12,602 nt of DNA from Actinomycetes bacterium (GTDB lineage: Bacteria > Actinomycetota > Acidimicrobiia > Acidimicrobiales > Acidimicrobiaceae), in the NCBI GenBank assembly GCA_021823045.1, contig JAKAPB010000018.1, positions 1 through 12,602 of the forward strand, read 5' to 3'. Positions 9,401 through 12,602 of the stretch are shown here, in pieces. The position numbers and the translations under genes were made by a program. The notes beneath the pieces were generated by a model. That model was not told the origin of the DNA. It ran no database searches and worked only from the letters and a program-made list of their open reading frames with translations. Every line of letters starts with the position of its first letter. Position 1 is the stretch's first letter.

Positions 9401-11192
9401 TCCCGCCAAGGTTGGTTGTCGGTCGCTCGATTGGACTGTGCCAATCGAGGTTTCTCACAAAGGTGGTCAAGTAGCCCCTCGGCATCGGACGTGCGATGGC
9501 ATAACCCTGGCCGTAATCTGCGCCACATACCGCCGCCGCCTGTAGAAGTGGCTCGGTCTCGAGTCCCTCGACTACAACTGCGATCCCCATGTCGTGGGCC
9601 AAGCTAGTGAGGTGTTCCATCAGTTTGATGGTGTTTCTGGGATCGGAAGGATCTCGGACCAGCATCTGGTCGATCTTTACCTCGTCAAAGCCAAATTTTT
9701 CCATTCTTTTAAGTGAGCTGAAACCCGAACCTAAGTCGTCTTGTGAAAGCTTTACACCGAGGCCTTTGAGGCCTTTGATGATGTTTTGAACTCCCAGACC
9801 TTCGCTCTCGGTAGCACCTTCGGTAACTTCGATGGTGATTTTCGACGGATCGAGTTCACTTCGATCTAACTCATTGGAGATGAAGTTGAGGTATCGAGAA
9901 TCGAAGAATCCTCCAGCAGCGAGATTAAAGGACACCTCGGTATCGATACCGTGTGCTCGCCAGAACGAGAGGGCCTCTATGCCTTGGAGGAATCCCAATT
10001 TGAAGAGCTCGAAAAGATCATCGGCGCCAAAAGCCGATAGAAAATCGTCTGGAATGAGTTGCTTCTCGCTGTGGTCTCGGAGTCGTGCCAATGCTTCAAG
10101 TTTGTGCACACGGCCCGTTTTCAGGTCGAGAATTGGTTGGTAAACCATGTCTATTCGGCTTTCGCCGAGCATGCCTTGGAAGATCTTTCGGGTCTCGTTG
10201 GACAGTACGCTAGGGGTGCCGAGCCTCGTCCAGGTGGCACTTACTTGCTGCCTGACGAACTCCAAGAGGCGCTGTATTGAGGGAGCCCCGAAGTATCCGG
10301 GCCAGCAAGAGTAGATACCAATGAGGGCGAGGGGGTCTCCTTGGACATCAGTGATGGGAAGCTGTGCGAGACTCCTGACCCCAAATGAGTTGCAAGCCTC
10401 GGCCCAGGGAGCCATGGAAGGGTCCGTCTTGATCGAAGGTGAATACTGGACTTCGTCGGACCTCCACGCCCTTCCGGCCGGGCCGAGCCCGGTAACCGAT
10501 CCCGAGAGCTTTGATACCGGTGCAAGCTGCCCGTTGTCGGAGAATTCCCGCAGCAGTTCGAACGATTCGCCTTCGATATATTCGTATTTAAACTCGTCAT
10601 CGCTGTCGAAGCGACCAAAGTAAGCCCCGGTAATTCCGTCGAGACCACACATGGCCCTAAGCACCTGCTGAATTAGGTCGGAGGGGGTAGAAGACTTATT
10701 GGTTATCTGGCTAAGTTCTGCCAGGAATGCGACGTGAGATTTTTCGCGCTGACTCTCAAAGTCCAGTACGAACTTCATCTGTCGGTTGAGCAAGACCTCC
10801 AAATTTGCGCACTGGAGGGCCAATTCATGTTCCTCAAATTTCCCCTCCATCTCCCCTCGGTATGTCTCGACCACTAGCGGGATGAGTTCTACCATCCAGC
10901 CAAAGGGGATTCCGGTCATGACATGAGCACGAGCCATTGCATTGGTCCTCGAAGTCACCGCCCGTTCGTCAAGCTCGGGAGCGAAAAGTAGGCTCAGTAA
11001 CCCCTTCATCTGCTCTTTGATGTTTTCTATCTCTTGTTCACTTAGATAGCAGGAGATCCAGTGGCACGCCTCGCCAGATATCTCGGACGAGAAATAGAGA
11101 GCTACGAACTTCTCAGCAATCCGCTGATTTTGGCTAAGTTGAGATGAGTTACCCTCGGGTTCCCCGCTCGATGGCCTCCTCGAATTGATCAT
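6465..11192 (-). CDS. Bifunctional EAL-GGDEF c-di-GMP enzyme with globin-like, GAF and PAS sensors (upstream paralogue)
   Basis: A 1575-aa cytosolic protein, collinear with the paralogue ending at 1231. Domains: globin-like 20-150, GAF 157-325, EAL 343-575, conserved helical linker 583-672, GAF 715-872, PAS 888-995, 1005-1122, 1135-1252 and 1258-1375, GGDEF 1380-1545, then a charged tail (1546-1575) absent from the paralogue. EAL catalytic residues are complete: E366, N423, E455, D485, D486, K506, E542, Q562; loop 6 reads DDLGSGFSS. The cyclase has DLDNFK, GGDEF (1462-1466) and inhibitory-site REVD (1453-1456). The N-terminal segment RAHVMTGIPFGW places His90 where globin-coupled sensors carry the proximal haem ligand, with Tyr33 a possible distal residue, so oxygen or another gas is a plausible input; this is inference. 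The second GAF lacks the GSC motif kept in the paralogue. The ATG at 11192 has AGGAAG nine nt upstream. Net direction of activity is not predictable. Confidence 0.93.
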   Translation of the reverse strand: MINSRRPSSGEPEGNSSQLSQNQRIAEKFVALYFSSEISGEACHWISCYLSEQEIENIKEQMKGLLSLLFAPELDERAVTSRTNAMARAHVMTGIPFGWMVELIPLVVETYRGEMEGKFEEHELALQCANLEVLLNRQMKFVLDFESQREKSHVAFLAELSQITNKSSTPSDLIQQVLRAMCGLDGITGAYFGRFDSDDEFKYEYIEGESFELLREFSDNGQLAPVSKLSGSVTGLGPAGRAWRSDEVQYSPSIKTDPSMAPWAEACNSFGVRSLAQLPITDVQGDPLALIGIYSCWPGYFGAPSIQRLLEFVRQQVSATWTRLGTPSVLSNETRKIFQGMLGESRIDMVYQPILDLKTGRVHKLEALARLRDHSEKQLIPDDFLSAFGADDLFELFKLGFLQGIEALSFWRAHGIDTEVSFNLAAGGFFDSRYLNFISNELDRSELDPSKITIEVTEGATESEGLGVQNIIKGLKGLGVKLSQDDLGSGFSSLKRMEKFGFDEVKIDQMLVRDPSDPRNTIKLMEHLTSLAHDMGIAVVVEGLETEPLLQAAAVCGADYGQGYAIARPMPRGYLTTFVRNLDWHSPIERPTTNLGGIAKLRQWAKKTELLAEYPEALNDPRTIGELRGSLTYLSSPQVASLLGRLEEALNYGISVQYHQIKSELAKELYISGAHTGEIGMPHDFEPYQSADWNSAATSLKSLSSSDLYRLAEVQSDLFEILGYDSNPDEALEKLCLLAEGTVANSTAMIFIADPSGSLNLEYAPTLSAAAKAALSVKLPLSSSGAPANSYLSNQPIYIASNSSDPRAADIRDTMSELGLVSCWSAPIRGQFDRVLGVFAIASSENKLPNIYHREFLSTITLAAQNAIGRLIEKLTFEKNSLRWANLANTRRVSRFCIDIADGSLFEVSDEVLEFLGYSKEQLSGLVASDISRDFDERSIQRLAAELGLDGTSHLVSSFTTSKGYERLVELLVEVSQKESRRYLDTTIVDISDRSRSEQILASNQMIRDRILNTSAFFTMTLDPTRKTLMVNESVVTMTGSSEGELLGKEFPFDALLNAKDREAVEGAFISASTDRKSKSVDVWIKTSDARRYYLTLRVSPIFDTSGSLLSFVCTAIDMTDRFKAQQETEKQKNFVSQIIDALSSVVLVLDEECCIVQCNRALEEFSGYTFDEMRGKRNFHLNFYPPQARPGALRWFQDALKGVAPERTSTTWVHKSGAIRTLEWRSSHITDAQGKIRYVIGVAVDVTEDDKRSRELRRAAAVFDNSVEGIIIVGKDSTITDVNEGFSHISGYFKAECVGKNAGFWGSDIHDSKFFEEMYRSLRDDSHWSGTVWNRRKDGEVFPVLMNITAIRDSHGEIDHYVAICSDISEMIRYQKQLSEMAFHDLLTGLANRSFLVDKIKTKMAEARRSGSVIAVAYMDLDNFKPVNDTYGHAEGDRLLIEVARRLEYELREVDTVARIGGDEFVCLLELKDRPECEKIINRIINRIEEPYEIANGTETATVSASIGVAFYEYDDTDPDTLLRQADQLMYSAKRAGGMKYMTKDMASKLRKSRHKSGSHESIGAEAAREQDLP

Positions 11193-11201
11193 CGAGCGTG
11201 A

Positions 11202-11207
11202 CTTCCT
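11202..11207 (-). promoter_or_regulatory. Ribosome binding site of the upstream c-di-GMP gene
   Basis: AGGAAG on the minus strand lies nine nt before the ATG at 11192-11190. It is a moderate match to the Shine-Dalgarno consensus and supports the ATG start. Confidence 0.6.
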
Positions 11208-11244
11208 GTGAGTAGTTCAAATGACGATCTCGTATTGTTGCCGA

Positions 11245-11267
11245 TTCTCCAGGTAACAAGTGGAGAA
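11245..11267. promoter_or_regulatory. 7-bp perfect inverted repeat upstream of the c-di-GMP gene, possible operator
   Basis: TTCTCCA (11245-11251) and TGGAGAA (11261-11267) are perfect inverted arms separated by nine bases. They lie 53-75 nt upstream of the ATG at 11192 on the minus strand. The shape suits a dimeric repressor or activator site, or a leader hairpin if transcription starts upstream. No clear -10/-35 pair was found nearby. Confidence 0.4.
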
Positions 11268-11503
11268 ATATCTGAGGAGGAAAGCGGATTTGAGCCCATT
11301 GTCTTGGTTGGATTCTCCCCTCTTGCACGGGCTTACAGACCTGTTCGCCCATATGTTTTACCACGCTTCACTAAACCTATCGGCAACTGGACCTGCAGGT
11401 TGAAGAATTTGATTCGAAGCAAACTAAGTTCCCGTTAGGAAATCCGCTGATGGTAAGGCGATTGCCCCATTCCACGGCACGGGTTCAGCAGCGGACTACT
11501 GGG

Positions 11504-11524
11504 AAAAGCTCCTTTGCGAAAAGG
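11504..11524 (-). terminator. Weak candidate terminator for the RDD gene
   Basis: Read on the minus strand, CCTTT TCGC AAAGG forms a five-pair stem with a tetraloop, followed after AGC by TTTT. It lies about 70 nt past the RDD stop codon. The stem is short and the T run is offset, so this is only a candidate. Confidence 0.3.
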
Positions 11525-11575
11525 CATTCGATTGGGCTTTGGCGCAAGCAAAGGCGGTTGGGTTAGTCGGTCGAT

Positions 11576-11611
11576 TTATCGCTCAATACTCATTATCGCT
11601 CAATACTCATT
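11576..11611. repeat. 17-bp tandem duplication spanning the RDD stop codon
   Basis: TTATCGCTCAATACTCA occurs at 11576-11592 and again at 11593-11609 with no mismatch, followed by a further TT. On the minus strand each unit carries the last coding bases (ATG)AGTATTGAGCGA and the TAA stop of the RDD gene. The copy inside the gene gives the C-terminus MSIER; the second copy is untranslated. Perfect identity suggests a recent slippage event. Confidence 0.95.
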
Positions 11612-12378
11612 GCGCGTACATCGACGACTACAGTCCCGGCCATCAGGTCGTGAAGAGTCTGACGCCTAGGAGTGAAGAGCATCATTAGGTAGCCGAGGAG
11701 GAAGGTTAGACCTGAAATGATCGAGTAGAGCTGCCTCAAAAGTGCCTTTTTATACCCTGCAACGCTTCCATCAACCGCTAGCAGCCTGATCTTGGTGAGT
11801 TTGCATCCGACGCTCTGGCCCGACGGCCCACCCAAAAGAAGAGTGAAGTAAACCAAGTTAATTAGAAAGGAGACTAGAGAGGACCCCGTCGTTTTTGAGT
11901 TGTTGATACTCAAGGTCAATTCGAAGACGATGGTGAGCATTATGCCGTCGATCATCAAGGCCAAGAATCTCCGCCAAAAACCGGCATAGGCGTGGAATCC
12001 GTCAGAAAGTTCCATCCCGGGCCGTGAGTTAACCCCTACCTGCTGACGATAGTTTGCATTCTGAAATGGACTGAAACCCCTTGTGCGTCGATCTTCACCA
12101 AAGCGAGGAATATCCCAAGTTGGATCGAATCCAGACGGTTCGCCCTGTCCGAATGGAGTGTTGCCGCGAGCTGAAGAACCTAGCCAAGGCTCGAAGTCCT
12201 TCTGTTCCGGGCGATCAGAACTCCCCGAAACATAGCCTGACTTTGCCATACCACTTGAGGTGCTCGAATCTGACTTTGGGGCGCTGCTCCCGTCAATATC
12301 GGGGAGTTGGTCTGGAATCAAGGGCTCCTCTTCATTAGAGTTGCTCGATCCTTCGTCGTAAAACAACCTTCTCACCAC
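11593..12378 (-). CDS. RDD-family membrane protein with a long disordered N-terminus
   Basis: A 261-aa protein. Residues 1-127 are rich in Ser, Gly, Pro and acidic residues, with no signal peptide, and look disordered. The RDD domain follows (about 131-253): YAGFWRRFLALMIDG with Arg136/Arg137 and Asp144, then GGPSGQSVGCKLTKIRLL and the closing TPRRQTLHDLMAGTVVVD. Three hydrophobic segments lie near 139-157, 168-184 and 216-235. RDD proteins sit in the cytoplasmic membrane; their roles vary and many are unknown, so no substrate is proposed. The start is uncertain: GTG at 12378 and GTG at 12375 are adjacent and neither has a well-spaced ribosome site. A near-consensus -10 only 13 bp upstream points to a very short leader. 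It is divergent from hisS. The C-terminal codons lie in a 17-bp tandem duplication. Confidence 0.88.
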   Translation of the reverse strand: MVRRLFYDEGSSNSNEEEPLIPDQLPDIDGSSAPKSDSSTSSGMAKSGYVSGSSDRPEQKDFEPWLGSSARGNTPFGQGEPSGFDPTWDIPRFGEDRRTRGFSPFQNANYRQQVGVNSRPGMELSDGFHAYAGFWRRFLALMIDGIMLTIVFELTLSINNSKTTGSSLVSFLINLVYFTLLLGGPSGQSVGCKLTKIRLLAVDGSVAGYKKALLRQLYSIISGLTFLLGYLMMLFTPRRQTLHDLMAGTVVVDVRAMSIER

Positions 12379-12391
12379 CCTTTCAAAACCT

Positions 12392-12400
12392 AGTATACCA
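12392..12400 (-). promoter_or_regulatory. Extended -10 promoter element of the RDD gene
   Basis: On the minus strand TGGTATACT contains TATACT (five of six matches to TATAAT) preceded by the extended TGn motif. No good -35 is seen 17 bp further up. A start about seven bases downstream would leave only about seven nt before the GTG at 12378, giving a nearly leaderless mRNA, a pattern common in actinobacteria. Confidence 0.5.
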
Positions 12401-12476
12401 CCGGTGCCCTAAGCTCTTATGTGTGCGGCAGAGCACCAAACTCAAGGTGGAGCAACCCTGTAGCGGGCTTTTTCTG

Positions 12477-12482
12477 AAGGAG
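12477..12482 (+). promoter_or_regulatory. Ribosome binding site of hisS
   Basis: AAGGAG is followed by AACGG and then TTG at 12488-12490. The gap of five nt from GGAG is ideal and fixes the unusual TTG start. Confidence 0.75.
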
Positions 12483-12487
12483 AACGG

Positions 12488-12602
12488 TTGTCGAAGGTAT
12501 CGGTAAACCCCACTCGGGGCATGAGGGACATTCTCCCTGAAGAAGTCGCTAAGAGAAACCTAGCCCTCTCCTCAATCAGGTCAGTTTATCGGAGTTATGG
12601 TT
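12488..12602 (+). CDS. hisS: Histidyl-tRNA synthetase, N-terminal 38 codons
   Basis: This class II aminoacyl-tRNA synthetase charges tRNA-His with histidine in the cytosol. The fragment starts at TTG and runs open to the window edge. Residues 10-19 read RGMRDILPEE, the conserved opening of HisS, followed by a helix with basic residues ending VYRSYG, which fits the start of motif 1. The TTG has a good ribosome site; the next in-frame ATG (codon 12) would cut into the conserved motif. The related HisZ regulatory subunit shares part of this opening, but the RGMRDILPEE wording favours HisS. The rest of the gene, including motifs 2 and 3, is outside the window. The 109-bp gap to the divergent RDD gene must hold promoters for both; I saw no strong plus-strand promoter. 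Confidence 0.85.
   Translation, partial: MSKVSVNPTRGMRDILPEEVAKRNLALSSIRSVYRSYG

Larger units (their letters stand above)
11193..11592. other. Gene-free leader and spacer between the c-di-GMP gene and the RDD gene
   Basis: About 400 bp with no supported gene. It holds the ribosome site and inverted repeat of the minus-strand c-di-GMP gene, short hairpins CTTTG/CAAAG (11537-11553) and CCTTT/AAAGG (11511-11524), and one copy of a 17-bp tandem duplication at its right edge. The promoter of the c-di-GMP gene should lie here, but I could not identify a convincing one by eye. Confidence 0.55.

Noticed and set aside
11208..11438. Plus-strand 76-codon frame in the leader of the upstream c-di-GMP gene, and a perfect AGGAGG at 11275-11280 nine bases before a TTG opening a 37-codon frame.
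   Set aside because: The first frame has no ribosome site and neither peptide resembles a known family or shows coding-like composition. The AGGAGG is likely chance.
12446..12475. Possible T-box or attenuator before hisS (AAGGTGGAGCAACCC followed by GGGC and TTTTT).
   Set aside because: The similarity to the T-box antiterminator sequence is partial, the CCC/GGG stem has only three good pairs, and the leader is too short for a full T-box.
1..12602. Mobile elements, CRISPR arrays, tRNA or rRNA genes.
   Set aside because: No transposase-like frame, regularly spaced repeat array, tRNA cloverleaf or rRNA sequence was seen on either strand.

Overview
The window looks like chromosome from an actinomycete-type bacterium (Actinomycetota) of moderate G+C content. 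The visible glutamine synthetase has the wording of actinobacterial GlnII (EPMFGIEQEYTF, GDWNGAGAHTNFST, RLTGAHET), GTG and TTG starts are used, and there is an RDD protein with a long disordered N-terminus. An acidimicrobial or similar lineage is a guess that the sequence alone does not prove.

Layout: (1) 1-781, plus strand, the 3' part of a type II glutamine synthetase gene, closed by a textbook intrinsic terminator at 839-875. (2) 876-1230, non-coding, between convergent genes. (3) 1231-5877, minus strand, a giant cyclic-di-GMP enzyme (about 1548 aa). (4) 5887-6464, a gene-free spacer of nearly 600 bp with several small palindromes. (5) 6465-11192, minus strand, a second giant cyclic-di-GMP enzyme (1575 aa), a full-length paralogue of the first. 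(6) 11193-11592, non-coding, with an inverted repeat upstream of the second enzyme and a 17-bp tandem duplication at the end of the next gene. (7) 11593-12378, minus strand, an RDD-family membrane protein. (8) 12488-12602, plus strand, the first 38 codons of histidyl-tRNA synthetase, divergent from the RDD gene.

The centre of interest is the tandem pair, which fills about three quarters of the window. Both proteins read: globin-like N-terminal domain, GAF, EAL phosphodiesterase, a conserved helical linker, GAF, four PAS domains, GGDEF cyclase. EAL lies before GGDEF, the reverse of the commonest order, and sensor domains separate the two enzymes. All eight expected EAL catalytic positions, the GGDEF motif and the RxxD inhibitory site are intact in both, so each could in principle both make and degrade c-di-GMP. 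The output domains are well conserved between the copies while some sensor domains have diverged. The candidate haem-ligating histidine of the globin-like domain is present in the upstream protein (H90) but is leucine in the other (L88). Conversely, a GSC motif in the second GAF domain is kept only in the downstream protein. This suggests two sensors of different signals feeding the same second messenger, and possibly able to heterodimerise. No mobile element, CRISPR array, tRNA or rRNA was seen.
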